Shown here: positions 40,498 to 49,672 of the stretch, one piece after another | Position numbering within the stretch: position 1 is the first letter of the stretch | Layout of the letters: every line of letters begins with the position of its first letter | Assembly: GCA_002723075.1 (NCBI GenBank) | Contig: PBNJ01000024.1 | Location: 1-64,000 of the forward strand | Direction: 5' to 3' | DNA length: 64,000 bases | DNA from: Flavobacteriaceae bacterium | GTDB lineage: Bacteria > Bacteroidota > Bacteroidia > Flavobacteriales > Flavobacteriaceae | Made by a program: the position numbers and the translations under genes | The notes under the pieces: model-generated | What the model saw: only the letters and a program-made list of their open reading frames with translations | Told to the model about the DNA's origin: nothing | Database searches by the model: none

Positions 40498-41186
40498 AGG
40501 ATCTCTAGTAATCTCTCTAAATCATCAATCATTACACAATCATTGTGTGGGGTTTCCCCTGCTACTGCAAAATGAATGGCATGCATTCCGACTTGCAGCG
40601 CACCAAGTATATCTGCCTCATAGCTGTCCCCGATCATAACAGCTCTAGATGGTTCACAGTTTGCATCACGCAGTGCCTTTTCAAAAATTAATGGGTTGGG
40701 TTTTTTGACACCAACAGACTCTGAATCTGTCACAGTACTAAAGTATGGCGTAAGATCCGCATTTCTCATCTTGAAGTGTTGTACCTCGCGAAATCCATTG
40801 GTAATGATATGTAACGAATACCGTTCTTTGAGTTTATCCAACACTTCGATAGCACCAGGAAAAAGATGGTTGTGTTCAGGAAGATTTTGAATATAGGCAT
40901 CTGCTAAAGTGAAAACCATGTCGTCATCAATAGAAATTTCCAATTGATCGAAAGTGTCTTTTATTCGTCGATATCGAAGGGTTTCTTTGTCCATTCGTTG
41001 TTCTCTAAAAGCTTTCCAATACTCTAAATTTAATGGCACATAAACCTTTAAAAAATCGTCTAATCTGACAGGGATTTGATAGTCGATTAATAGCTGATCA
41101 AAAGTGAGTGCAGAGTTTTTTTCAAAATCCCAGAGGGTGTGGTCTAAATCAAAAAAAAGATCGGTAATGGTTTCTTTATTGATCAT
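40494..41186 (-). CDS. HAD-family noncanonical pyrimidine nucleotidase, YjjG type
   Basis: 230 residues. HAD motif 1 is FFDLDHTLWDFEKNS (nucleophile Asp13, acid Asp15), whose DHTLWDF wording is typical of the YjjG subfamily; motif 2 is HIITNGFREVQ, the lysine is in VGVKKPNP and motif 4 is MIGDSYEADILGA. It probably dephosphorylates nucleoside monophosphates, including damaged pyrimidines. It overlaps the upstream deacetylase-like gene by 11 bases. Confidence 0.88.
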   Translation of the reverse strand: MINKETITDLFFDLDHTLWDFEKNSALTFDQLLIDYQIPVRLDDFLKVYVPLNLEYWKAFREQRMDKETLRYRRIKDTFDQLEISIDDDMVFTLADAYIQNLPEHNHLFPGAIEVLDKLKERYSLHIITNGFREVQHFKMRNADLTPYFSTVTDSESVGVKKPNPLIFEKALRDANCEPSRAVMIGDSYEADILGALQVGMHAIHFAVAGETPHNDCVMIDDLERLLEIL

Positions 41187-42474
41187 AGCTTTCCAAAAAT
41201 TCGGTAAACATTCTCTTCCACGCCTTATTTTTCATCCGTTCATCCATAATCGTATTAGTCAGCACTAGGGTCAATGGTGTGCCATACTCGCTATTGTAGG
41301 TTTTACACTGTTCCAGTAGTCGTCTCGCTTTACGTGGAGAACGATTTGCTCGAAGTATAGCCTCATGAGCGACAACAGGATGGATGAATAAGTTTGACCG
41401 CTGCTCTTTACTGAGGTTATAAAACTGAAAAGGAAAGCCAGTTCCCGCTCGATAGCCGAGATAATCTACAAACTGTAAGGAGTAGTCATTGGCAAATCCC
41501 AATTTCGCAAATTGGTCATAAGTTGTTGGAAAGCGAAGGCGTACCAAATATTGTCGGATATCTTTTAGAGGATGATGTATGATTTCGCTCAATCGGTTGA
41601 CTTCAATCTGAAGCAGTTGGGGTTGATCAGTGGATTGATAGGAGGCCAAAAGAGATGTGGATACATAGTCCGCAACATCTTTAATCTTTTCTAGAAATCG
41701 ATGTTTGAAAATCGAGATATTTCGATCATGTGCACTTGGCTGAGCAAACATAAACATCACTTTAGTTGGTATATTTGTTTTTTGATGTAAGGCAATCCAA
41801 GATTTATAAATATCATAGGGGTCTGGCCGAAACGATAGGCGTACAGCAAAACGTTCAAAAAGTTTAACAAAGCGAAGGTTAAAAAAATCAAACCCACTTT
41901 CAACTAAAGTTCGAAGCATGCTTTTTGATTTATAAGCAAAAGCCTCTGGAACCTCGAGAATGGTTTGAAGTCTTCGTGTTGGGGGTTTGACAAGAATTTC
42001 TGGAAAAAATTCTGTAAAGCAATCCAAAAATTGTCGTGCCCATATATCAACTACAGGTTTATTTGCGAACTTATGTTTGCCCGCTAGAGAACCACTGGTA
42101 TAAAACCGATTCATATCATCTTTCAAGTGCGGGATATGTTCTTCGTAGCGAGCTAACAAATAGAAAGTAGCTGCAAAAATATCATAGGGTATCGAACTTT
42201 CTTTATCACATGAAAAAAAGACAGGCGTTGTTTGCCAACGACTGATTTTGATGTCTTGTTCCTTTACTCCCTGCTCAAACAATAAAGCGTTTGCTTGAAC
42301 AAAAAATTCGTTACCAAGCTTTTGATTCGTGTATGAAAACTTAGGTCCATTATGTGCAATAAATGTTTCCAGCACATTCGTAATTTGAATAGAATTGTTC
42401 GTGTAAGTTTCAAAAAAATGTGTAAACACATAGCGTATACGAGCATTCAATTGATGGGTATAGATCAGTATCAT
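41176..42474 (-). CDS. Polysaccharide deacetylase-like protein (DUF7033 family), catalytic residues apparently degenerate
   Basis: 432 residues, cytoplasmic by sequence (no signal peptide). The N-terminal DUF7033-like domain (MILIYTHQLNARIRYVFTHF; YDIFAATFYLLARYEEH) and the NodB-like barrel with SFRPDPYDIYKS, SAHDRNIS, FAKLGFANDYSLQF and GYRAGTGFPFQFYNL match the flavobacterial family. Family members I recall have DVD near the start of the barrel, a GIHPSY histidine and RQHYL; here the places read ILEVPEAFAYK, SLLASYQS and IRQYLVRL. The metal ligands therefore look lost. It directly follows radC and overlaps yjjG. Confidence 0.75.
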   Translation of the reverse strand: MILIYTHQLNARIRYVFTHFFETYTNNSIQITNVLETFIAHNGPKFSYTNQKLGNEFFVQANALLFEQGVKEQDIKISRWQTTPVFFSCDKESSIPYDIFAATFYLLARYEEHIPHLKDDMNRFYTSGSLAGKHKFANKPVVDIWARQFLDCFTEFFPEILVKPPTRRLQTILEVPEAFAYKSKSMLRTLVESGFDFFNLRFVKLFERFAVRLSFRPDPYDIYKSWIALHQKTNIPTKVMFMFAQPSAHDRNISIFKHRFLEKIKDVADYVSTSLLASYQSTDQPQLLQIEVNRLSEIIHHPLKDIRQYLVRLRFPTTYDQFAKLGFANDYSLQFVDYLGYRAGTGFPFQFYNLSKEQRSNLFIHPVVAHEAILRANRSPRKARRLLEQCKTYNSEYGTPLTLVLTNTIMDERMKNKAWKRMFTEFLESYDQ

Positions 42475-43160
42475 TTACAGCTGTCCTTCATCGGCAAAGC
42501 TAAAATACGTGTTTTCTGTAATGATAAGGTGATCAAGGAGGCGGATGTCAAGATTTTTTCCAGCTTTTTCAAATTTTTTGGTCAATGAGTGGTCCGACTG
42601 GCTTGGTCTTGGATGCCCCGAGGGATGGTTATGCGCAAGTATCATGGCAACGGCCTGAAGTGCAAGTGCCCGCTTAAAGGCAAGTCGCATATCAACTGAA
42701 GTTTGCGTTATGCCGCCACGACTGAGTTGCTCATGGCTAAGTACTGCATGTTGTTGGTTGAGGTAGATTACCCAAAATTCTTCATGCTGAAGATTTCCAA
42801 GATGAGGTTGAAGAAAATCAAAAACCGACTGGCTGCTGCTGAGATGAATGCGGTTGAGGGGGGTTGCTTATGGCGGCGTACCAATTCATAAGCCGCTGCG
42901 AGACGAGTGGCCTTGGCGAGTCCAACTCCGTGAAATTCGCACAACTCTTCTAAACTACATTGTGCCAACTGATCAAGATGATTATCGTACTGAGCCAACA
43001 TGCGTTGGGCAAGCATAACCGCGGACTCATTGGGCGTACAAGAACCGAGCAAAATTGCGAGGAGTTCAGAACTAGTAAGACTTTTATGACCAAATTTGAC
43101 CAACTTTTCTCTTGGTCGATCATCGGTGGCCCACCGGCTGATGGGAAAACGTGTTTTCAT
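42475..43160 (-). pseudogene. radC: RadC/JAB-domain protein, frameshifted in a homopolymer
   Basis: Start ATG 43160 (MKTRFPISRWATDDRPREKL). The first part is normal RadC with a helix-hairpin-helix (EELCEFHGVGLAKATRLAAA) up to ELVRRHKQPP. Then the frame runs off and stops at 42768. In another frame the protein continues with FDFLQPHLGNLQHEEFWVIY, SRGGITQTSVDMRLAFKRAL and the JAMM motif HNHPSGHPRPSQSD, ending FADEGQL at 42475. The shift lies in a run of six G (42858-42863 on the plus strand); a seventh base restores one open frame. Either a real mutation, phase variation, or a sequencing error. RadC function is itself poorly defined. Confidence 0.88.
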
Positions 43161-43198
43161 TGGGGACTTACTTTGCTTAAAGATAGAAAAATCCGCTG

Positions 43199-44539
43199 TC
43201 AATCAACCAAACTGTGAAAATCAAGACCTCCAAAATGCCCAGAACTCATCATCAATACGATTGATGCGGGTTGTTGTTGAAGCCAGTTTAATAGGGTTTT
43301 TTTATTGTAGAAAACATATAGTGATCGGTGGGAAAAGGCATTGCGGATTGTCTCCTCATCAAGCGGATCCTTCCCCTTGGCTTTTCGAGACTCGTCATCG
43401 ATAAAAACAACTGCAATATCTGTATGGACAAGGCAATTGGCGTAGGTATGGATAAAACTGGAATCCAAACTACTAAATGTATGAAGCTCCAAACAAGCTA
43501 AAAAAAGGTCATTTGGGAATTGTTCACGCACAGCTTTCGTCGTTGCTTGAACCTTACTGGGAGCATGTGCAAAATCACGATATATGCGCTTTCCAGGACG
43601 ATCAGCAAAAAGCTCCAATCGTTTTGAAGCACCAGAAAAGGAAGGGATAGACTCATAAAACATAACTGGCTCAATCCCCAATTGGGTGCAGACAAGAAGT
43701 GCTCCAGAGAGATTACTCATATTGTGTTGGCCGAAAATTTGCAATGGTATCGGTCCTTCATCTGACTCCAGTTGGGTTTGTCCATTGTCCACAGTGGATG
43801 GGTGCGTTTGATAAGGAATCTTTCGAATCGGATGTTTGGAAGTGGCAACTAACTCTTCAAGGATTTCATCTTCCTGGTTATAAATCAAAATTCCTCCAGC
43901 TGTCATGGTCTCGATAAACAGCTTAAACTGCTCTACGTACTCTGCCTTGGTGGGAAATACATTGACATGATCCCAAGCAATTCCGCTTATTAATGCAATA
44001 TTGGGTTTATAAAGATGAAATTTCGGTCGACGATCAATGGAAGAGGAGAGATATTCATCTCCTTCTAAAACAACAAATTCGTTATCCTCCGTGAGATGCG
44101 TCATGATATCAAATCCCTCTAGCTGGGCTCCCACCATATAGTCCACAGACAAATCCCAATAATCCAGCACATGAAGGATCATGGCGGTAATGCTGGTTTT
44201 ACCATGACTGCCTCCAATAACAACTCTTGTTTTCTCTTTGGTCGCTTCGTAAAGGTACTCTGGATAGGAGTAGACAGGAAGAGACAATGCCTTAGCTGCC
44301 AGAAGTTCGGGGTTATCTGCTTTGGCGTGCATCCCTAAAATTATGACATCAATACTCTCGTCAATCCGACTAGCATCCCAACCGAAAGAATGCGGAAGCA
44401 AGCCCTCTTTTTCAAGACGTGAACGAGAAGGTTCATAAATCGCATCATCGCTTCCCGTCACTCGATTTCCTTTTCGATGTAATGCAATGGCCAAATTGTG
44501 CATGGCACTACCACCGATCGCAATAAAATGTATCCGCAT
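43199..44539 (-). CDS. mpl: Mur ligase family protein, Mpl type (UDP-MurNAc : murein tripeptide ligase)
   Basis: 446 residues. It starts [20 protein letters not shown], the Mpl variant of the MurC beginning. The ATP site is VIGGSHGKTSITAMI, followed by FVVLEGDEYLSSSIDRRPKF, ISGIAWDHVNVFPT and the C-terminal YRDFAHAPSKVQATTKAV. Mpl recycles the peptide of old peptidoglycan by linking it to UDP-MurNAc. The ATG shares one base with the stop of the TPR gene upstream. Confidence 0.9.
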   Translation of the reverse strand: MRIHFIAIGGSAMHNLAIALHRKGNRVTGSDDAIYEPSRSRLEKEGLLPHSFGWDASRIDESIDVIILGMHAKADNPELLAAKALSLPVYSYPEYLYEATKEKTRVVIGGSHGKTSITAMILHVLDYWDLSVDYMVGAQLEGFDIMTHLTEDNEFVVLEGDEYLSSSIDRRPKFHLYKPNIALISGIAWDHVNVFPTKAEYVEQFKLFIETMTAGGILIYNQEDEILEELVATSKHPIRKIPYQTHPSTVDNGQTQLESDEGPIPLQIFGQHNMSNLSGALLVCTQLGIEPVMFYESIPSFSGASKRLELFADRPGKRIYRDFAHAPSKVQATTKAVREQFPNDLFLACLELHTFSSLDSSFIHTYANCLVHTDIAVVFIDDESRKAKGKDPLDEETIRNAFSHRSLYVFYNKKTLLNWLQQQPASIVLMMSSGHFGGLDFHSLVD

Positions 44540-45414
44540 TAGTTTGGCTTTATATTACGAATATAGGAAGATAAAGGGTCATAGGTTTCTAGAAAAGTAT
44601 CGATTTCAGCGACTTCTTCAATTATGGGATTTAGCAGCAGTGGGTTGTCATTGTTAAACTTAGCCAGACGATAGCGGGCAAATACAGGTGGATATTGATC
44701 TCCAGGGTTGGCGTTGGCCAGAAAATCATTCAATAATTTTTTCGCACGTTTGTTGTCATCAAAGTAATGACCGGAAATCATCGCAAGCTCGTACCGACTG
44801 TCATTGACTTCAAATTGATGTTTGGAATCATGAAAGGCCATTTGAGCTTGTTGATCGAAAACAGATTGATCGTTGGTCTTTATGGCATAGATTACCCCTG
44901 CTAAAGCACCCTCGAGTGGATTGATCAACTGAATGGCTTTTAACTGTTGCATTGCTTTGGCTTTGCTTCCCCCTAACAAACGAGGGAGTCCAAGATAGAT
45001 GTTGAGCAATGCGCGTCGAGCGTCAATAGCATTTGGCTGCAGTCGAACAGCTGCTTCGAAGCTCGTTCGGAGTTGTACGACATAACGCAAAGAACGAAAA
45101 CTTGGTGTGCCAGATAACAAAAACCCAGCAGAGGCACCCCGTCCAAATTGATAGTCGAATCGGTTTGGATTTCGATCACAGAGTTCGTCATAAAAAGAAA
45201 GTGCTTCAGAATATCTGCGATCCTGAAGATAGATATTGGCTAAAGTCAGTTTTTCTGCATCAGAAAGTGTAGAAACAGAGCGATTGGAAAGCTTGTCCAT
45301 GACCATTTGCTGCTCCTGATTTAACGGAGTTAGCGGAAACAGTTCATTTGGTGGTCGCTGCGCACAAAGCACCATAGTCCACAATAGAAATCCTATGTAT
45401 TGAGAGCGTCCCAT
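44539..45414 (-). CDS. Exported tetratricopeptide-repeat protein
   Basis: 291 residues. Signal peptide [19 protein letters not shown], no lipobox position that fits well. TPR-like helices run through [20 protein letters not shown] and [20 protein letters not shown]. No catalytic motif is visible; periplasmic or outer-membrane scaffold is the usual guess. Its first 22 bases overlap the end of obg, and it shares one base with mpl. Confidence 0.82.
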   Translation of the reverse strand: MGRSQYIGFLLWTMVLCAQRPPNELFPLTPLNQEQQMVMDKLSNRSVSTLSDAEKLTLANIYLQDRRYSEALSFYDELCDRNPNRFDYQFGRGASAGFLLSGTPSFRSLRYVVQLRTSFEAAVRLQPNAIDARRALLNIYLGLPRLLGGSKAKAMQQLKAIQLINPLEGALAGVIYAIKTNDQSVFDQQAQMAFHDSKHQFEVNDSRYELAMISGHYFDDNKRAKKLLNDFLANANPGDQYPPVFARYRLAKFNNDNPLLLNPIIEEVAEIDTFLETYDPLSSYIRNIKPN

Positions 45415-46391
45415 AAGCGGTCTTTGAGTTGTGTTAACCCCTTTTGAGCGATTGATGAAATGAATAAAATGTCATCATTGGGAAATGTTTTTTCGACAAG
45501 GGTTTTCATTTCCTGTTGAAGCTCATCATCTAAAAGATCGCTTTTCGAAATCCCAATGACATAATTTTTATCAAGTAACTCTGGATTATAGGTTTTGAGC
45601 TCTCCTCGAAGTATGGAAAACTGCTCGAGCAGGTCATCAGCATCAGCGGGTATAAGGTATAGTAAAACGGCATTTCGTTCGATATGTCGTAAAAAATAGT
45701 GCCCAAGACCTTTGCCTTCAGAAGCCCCTTCAATGATTCCAGGGATATCAGCCATCACAAAAGAACTGTAATTGCGTTGTCTCACGATCCCCAAGTTGGG
45801 TTTGAGTGTGGTAAACTCATAATCTGCAATTTTTGGTTTGGCTGCAGTGAGTGCTGTCAAAAGTGTGGATTTCCCTGCATTGGGAAAGCCAACAAGCCCC
45901 ACGTCAGCCAAAACCTTAAGTTCTAACGTAAAATTGCCCTCTTTTCCAGGCAATCCCGATTGGGCATAGCGAGGGGTTTGATTGGTTGGGCTCTTAAAAT
46001 GCCAATTTCCACGTCCACCTTTACCGCCTCGAATTGCTACAAACTCATCTTCGTCTATGATTTCGGTCAACTTTTCTCCACTATCGTTATCGATAATTAC
46101 GGTTCCTAAGGGAACGCGGATCACGCAATCTTGCCCATCAGCTCCTGTACTTCTATTTTTACTGCCATCTTTTCCGTGTTCGGCCTTAAAATGACGATTG
46201 AATTTAAAATCCAAAAGTGTCCACAAGTTTGGATCCCCTTTGAAAATAACATGACCACCTCGCCCGCCATCTCCTCCGTCAGGCCCACCTTTTGTGATAT
46301 ATTTTTCTCTGTGTAGGTGTGTCGACCCCTTTCCACCCTTGCCAGAGGAAGCATGAATTTTAACATAATCGACAAAATTACCCTCTGTCAT
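45393..46391 (-). CDS. obg: Obg/CgtA GTPase
   Basis: 332 residues. The glycine-rich Obg fold fills the first about 155 residues ([35 protein letters not shown]), then the G domain with GFPNAGKST (P-loop), [20 protein letters not shown] (G3) and GISKSDLLD (G4). It acts in 50S assembly and stringent-response control. It lacks the optional C-terminal OCT domain. It follows adk with a 1-base gap. Confidence 0.96.
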   Translation of the reverse strand: MTEGNFVDYVKIHASSGKGGKGSTHLHREKYITKGGPDGGDGGRGGHVIFKGDPNLWTLLDFKFNRHFKAEHGKDGSKNRSTGADGQDCVIRVPLGTVIIDNDSGEKLTEIIDEDEFVAIRGGKGGRGNWHFKSPTNQTPRYAQSGLPGKEGNFTLELKVLADVGLVGFPNAGKSTLLTALTAAKPKIADYEFTTLKPNLGIVRQRNYSSFVMADIPGIIEGASEGKGLGHYFLRHIERNAVLLYLIPADADDLLEQFSILRGELKTYNPELLDKNYVIGISKSDLLDDELQQEMKTLVEKTFPNDDILFISSIAQKGLTQLKDRLWDALNT

Positions 46392-46392
46392 T

Positions 46393-46965
46393 TTATAGTG
46401 AGTCTAGCAAGGCAATGAGTTGTTCAGAAATTTCTGTCACGGTTCCTACACCTGTAATGCTGTGAAATTTATTTTGTGCTTTGTAGTAGTTGATCAGAGG
46501 GGCTGTTTTATTATTGTATTCCTCAAACCGATTGCGAATCTTTTCCTCATCTTGATCATCTGCACGACCACTATCTTTTCCCCTATTCAAAAGTCGTTTA
46601 ATCAGAACTTCCTCATCTACTTCGAGACCAATTGTTGCGTGAACGTTCATGTCTTTACAATGCAAAAACTCATCGAGTGCCTCCGCTTGCTTGGCAGTGC
46701 GAGGGAAGCCATCAAATATAAAACCCCCTGCATCTGGATTCGCATCAACTTCTGCTTCCAACATCTTAATTGTTACCTCATCCGGGACAAGATCACCTTG
46801 ATCCATATAGGATTTGGCCAAGGCACCCAAAGAGGTATTATTTCCAATGTTGTAACGAAACAAATCACCTGTTGATATATGAACCAATTGAAAAGCATCA
46901 CGCAACAAAACGGCTTGTGTTCCTTTTCCAGCACCGGGTTTTCCGAAAAGTATTATATTTTTCAT
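46393..46965 (-). CDS. adk: Adenylate kinase
   Basis: 190 residues from ATG 46965; an adjacent ATG at 46968 would add one Met. P-loop [21 protein letters not shown], the [17 protein letters not shown] segment and the LID start [15 protein letters not shown]. The LID is the short, zinc-free kind. It balances AMP, ADP and ATP. It is displaced from the secY-infA position it has in many bacteria. Confidence 0.96.
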   Translation of the reverse strand: MKNIILFGKPGAGKGTQAVLLRDAFQLVHISTGDLFRYNIGNNTSLGALAKSYMDQGDLVPDEVTIKMLEAEVDANPDAGGFIFDGFPRTAKQAEALDEFLHCKDMNVHATIGLEVDEEVLIKRLLNRGKDSGRADDQDEEKIRNRFEEYNNKTAPLINYYKAQNKFHSITGVGTVTEISEQLIALLDSL

Positions 46966-46981
46966 CATCAGTTTAGACAAG

Positions 46982-46989
46982 CAAAGATA
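46982..46989 (-). promoter_or_regulatory. -7 box of the adk-obg promoter
   Basis: TATCTTTG on the minus strand, 16 bases before the adk ATG at 46965. It would start the adk-obg-TPR-mpl series, which has gaps or overlaps of only a few bases. Confidence 0.55.
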
Positions 46990-47067
46990 CCATAATATCA
47001 ATTTGATAAGATATAAAATCGCCTAAATATGATCGAACAGAAGGGTTTAGCATATTGTGAAAAACCC

Positions 47068-47075
47068 TACTTTTG
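47068..47075 (+). promoter_or_regulatory. -7 box of purK, apparently leaderless
   Basis: TACTTTTG followed by CACGC and then the ATG at 47081. It lies inside a longer reading that would begin at GTG 47057, which is why the ATG is preferred. Confidence 0.6.
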
Positions 47076-47080
47076 CACGC

Positions 47081-48229
47081 ATGAGGAACGCTGTTTTTTC
47101 GTCCAAGCAAACGCTAGCCATATTGGGTGGTGGTCAACTGGGCAAAATGATGCTCGTCAAATGTCGGCAATGGGATTTGTTTACTAAGGTTCTCGACCCG
47201 AGTCCAACAGCCCCTGCACGCCTTTTAGCAGACGATTTTATCGTTGGAGACTTGATGGATTATCAAACTGTCGTTGACTTTGGACAACAAGCAGATGTTG
47301 TCACCATCGAAATTGAAAATGTCAATGTCGAGGCCTTGTATTCCCTTGAAAGACAAGGAAAAAAAGTTTATCCAAAACCTGCTACACTCGAAATCATACA
47401 AAGTAAAGCCCGACAAAAGCAATTTTATGTCGACAACCAGTTCCCGAGCTCGCCATTTAAAATGTTTGCACATAAACCTGACTGGAAGGACATTGAAACC
47501 CCATGTATCTGGAAAGCCAGCCGGTTTGGTTATGACGGTTTTGGTGTAAAAAAAATTGAAACCCAATCAGAATGGGAATCCATTCCAGATGTACCTTGTA
47601 TTTTAGAAGACTGTGTCTCCATAGCAAGAGAGATTGCGGTCATCGTTGCACGAAACGATAAAGGAGAATGTGTGAGTTATCGTCCTGTAGAAATGCAATT
47701 CCATTCAGAAGCGAACCAGGTAGAATTTGTGTTTACTCCCTCTAGCTTGAATGAGAAGCAATTGGTGGATTCGCAGAAATTAGCTGAGCAAGTCGCTCAC
47801 GGTCTTGAGCATGTTGGACTTTTGGCTGTTGAACTCTTTCTTAACGAAAAAGGTGCTTTGCTGATCAACGAAGTTGCTCCTCGCCCACACAACAGTGGTC
47901 ACCTCACGATTGAAGCTGCTATGACTTCCCAATTTGAACAGCATCTCCGAACCATACTCGGCTTGCCTTTTGGTGACTGCCATTTTTTCCATGATGCGAT
48001 TATGATAAATTTAGTAGGCGAAAAAGGTTTTCATGGTCCTGTTATTTATCAGGGCATGGATGATTTGATGAACGTTTTTGGACTTCATGTTCATTTGTAT
48101 GGCAAAGCGGAAACAAGACCAATGCGAAAGATGGGACATATTACTTTGGTCGGATCTAACATTAAAATACTTCGTGAAACTGCAAAAAATGTCAAACAGC
48201 GGGTAAACGTCCGATCTAAGAAGTCATAA
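47081..48229 (+). CDS. purK: 5-(carboxyamino)imidazole ribonucleotide synthase
   Basis: 382 residues from ATG 47081. The Rossmann-like start LAILGGGQLGKMMLVKCRQW, the ATP-grasp segments CIWKASRFGYDGFGVKKI and SIAREIAVIVARND, and the C-terminal LINEVAPRPHNSGHLTIEA are typical PurK. It carboxylates AIR with ATP and bicarbonate. The next gene, purE, encodes the following mutase; the pair has a 42-base gap with a second promoter box. Confidence 0.95.
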   Translation: MRNAVFSSKQTLAILGGGQLGKMMLVKCRQWDLFTKVLDPSPTAPARLLADDFIVGDLMDYQTVVDFGQQADVVTIEIENVNVEALYSLERQGKKVYPKPATLEIIQSKARQKQFYVDNQFPSSPFKMFAHKPDWKDIETPCIWKASRFGYDGFGVKKIETQSEWESIPDVPCILEDCVSIAREIAVIVARNDKGECVSYRPVEMQFHSEANQVEFVFTPSSLNEKQLVDSQKLAEQVAHGLEHVGLLAVELFLNEKGALLINEVAPRPHNSGHLTIEAAMTSQFEQHLRTILGLPFGDCHFFHDAIMINLVGEKGFHGPVIYQGMDDLMNVFGLHVHLYGKAETRPMRKMGHITLVGSNIKILRETAKNVKQRVNVRSKKS

Positions 48230-48250
48230 AGAGATAATCCCCCTTTTCGT

Positions 48251-48258
48251 TATCTTTG
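48251..48258 (+). promoter_or_regulatory. -7 box of a purE promoter
   Basis: TATCTTTG, 13 bases before the purE ATG, in the short purK-purE gap. It may give purE transcription independent of purK. Confidence 0.5.
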
Positions 48259-48271
48259 TAAAAAGAAACTT

Positions 48272-48754
48272 ATGAAAGTAGCCATTATCATGGGAAGTGC
48301 CTCCGACATGCCTGTTATGGAAGGCGCCATCAAAATCTTACAGGGGTTTGGTGTAGAAACCCAAGTGGATATCGTTTCTGCTCATCGAACACCTTCCTAT
48401 ATGATGCGCTTTGCGACCTCAGCCCACCAAAACGGAATCGGCGTTGTTATCGCTGGCGCTGGTGGTGCTGCACACCTTCCTGGTATGGTTGCTGCTACAA
48501 GTCCTCTTCCTGTAATTGGGGTGCCTGTCAAATCGAGAAATTCGATTGATGGTTGGGACTCTGTACTTTCGATTTTGCAAATGCCTAGTGGTGTTCCCGT
48601 GGCGACTGTGGCGTTGAATGGTGCAGAAAATGCGGGGATTCTTGCTGCTCAGATTCTTGCTACTTCTAACAAAGAACTCCAAAATAAGATCGTTGCATAT
48701 AAAGATGGTCTTGCTCAAAAAGTAGAGGCATCACGAAAAGAGATTAATTCTTAG
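48272..48754 (+). CDS. purE: N5-carboxyaminoimidazole ribonucleotide mutase
   Basis: 160 residues, class I PurE. It shows IIMGSASDMPVMEGAIKIL, the catalytic VSAHRTPSYM, IAGAGGAAHLPGMVAATSPL and PVKSRNSIDGWDSVLSILQM. It rearranges N5-CAIR to CAIR in purine synthesis. The stop TAG overlaps the stop of the convergent UbiA-like gene (TTAG). Confidence 0.96.
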   Translation: MKVAIIMGSASDMPVMEGAIKILQGFGVETQVDIVSAHRTPSYMMRFATSAHQNGIGVVIAGAGGAAHLPGMVAATSPLPVIGVPVKSRNSIDGWDSVLSILQMPSGVPVATVALNGAENAGILAAQILATSNKELQNKIVAYKDGLAQKVEASRKEINS

Positions 48755-49563
48755 ATCCTTTTCCAAATCACAACCATCAACAACCAGACCATGGGAAGTG
48801 CCTCCACCCAAAACGATGCATAATAAGTGCTTTGTTGAATGGTTGACTTCCATAAACAGACGAGTGCCAATCCACAAGCGATTAAAGTTGGAATCATATC
48901 ATAGCGATTTAGCGACAAACAATATGACAGGATAACTACCCCAAACAACATTAAGGTGCCAATCATTTTAGAACCTCGAACACCAAATACATGAGGAATC
49001 GTTTTCATGCTTTTGCTATCCTTGTGGGCATCACGGATTTCAAAAGGAATTATAGTGGAGAAAGTCCACAAAGCCATTTGAAACCACAGAAGCCAAATCA
49101 CTCTATCAAATTCGATTTGATGATTGAGCAAGGGCAACAAAACAACCACTGAAGCCCAGCATGCTGCTACGACAAATGACTTGAGGTAAGGCAAGTAGCG
49201 TAATCCCCCAAAAAAACGATTGCTAGGAAGTACATAGGTCAAACACATCATTCCCAAAAGCAAGGCAACGAGGAGCGTTTGAGAAGTGAGTTTTGTTGCT
49301 GATAAGCCCATGCCCAAGGCGGAGATGAGCGAAAAGACAAGAATCGGCGTATTGAAACTTGACCTTGTGTCTGGAGAAGCATAATAACGAATAAAGTTAT
49401 AAGTCCCTACAGTCGCACAAAAGATAAAGGCAAACAGATTGGTTTGCCAAGATAGCTCAAAATGCAAATGGGTTAAATACAGTAGTGAAAGTAGGGCAAA
49501 TGCAACATGAGTACTCGACAGAACATAAAAGCGAAAAAGTTTAGTAATCAATGAGACAAGCAT
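48751..49563 (-). CDS. UbiA-like integral membrane protein with one degenerate motif
   Basis: 270 residues from ATG 49563, about eight membrane helices. RDAHKDSKSMKTIPHVFG matches the second aspartate-rich motif of the UbiA prenyltransferases, preceded by FSTIIPFEI. The first motif (NxxxDxxxD) is not present; the matching place reads TYNFIRYYASPD. It may be an inactive or divergent family member found in flavobacteria; the function is unknown. A TATATTTG box 6 bases upstream supports the ATG over a TTG at 49572. Confidence 0.75.
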   Translation of the reverse strand: MLVSLITKLFRFYVLSSTHVAFALLSLLYLTHLHFELSWQTNLFAFIFCATVGTYNFIRYYASPDTRSSFNTPILVFSLISALGMGLSATKLTSQTLLVALLLGMMCLTYVLPSNRFFGGLRYLPYLKSFVVAACWASVVVLLPLLNHQIEFDRVIWLLWFQMALWTFSTIIPFEIRDAHKDSKSMKTIPHVFGVRGSKMIGTLMLFGVVILSYCLSLNRYDMIPTLIACGLALVCLWKSTIQQSTYYASFWVEALPMVWLLMVVIWKRI

Positions 49564-49569
49564 TATTGA

Positions 49570-49577
49570 CAAATATA
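49570..49577 (-). promoter_or_regulatory. -7 box of the UbiA-like gene
   Basis: TATATTTG on the minus strand, then TCAATA, then the ATG at 49563. It is another very short or absent leader. Confidence 0.55.
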
Positions 49578-49645
49578 GGCATACGATAGTTAAAAACTTT
49601 GTGAATATCCAACTTAGAAAAACACAAAAGCTGTGTAGTTAACAT

Positions 49646-49653
49646 TAAATTTG
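49646..49653 (+). promoter_or_regulatory. -7 box of gcvP
   Basis: TAAATTTG, 19 bases before the TTG start of gcvP. No well-spaced TTG is seen upstream, and no glycine riboswitch can be recognised in the 109-base gap. Confidence 0.5.
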
Positions 49654-49672
49654 TAGTGTTAAGAATTTTGCA

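Noticed and set aside
46420-46875. Open frame of 151 codons on the plus strand inside adk
   Set aside because: Antisense to a conserved enzyme, rich in Cys and Ile without domain pattern, no promoter.
47057-47080. GTG start giving purK eight extra residues
   Set aside because: It would place the TACTTTTG promoter box inside the gene; the ATG at 47081 fits the family start.
49564-49672. Glycine riboswitch upstream of gcvP
   Set aside because: The gap to gcvP is only 109 bases, AT-rich, and shared with a divergent promoter; no tandem aptamer-like helices could be seen.
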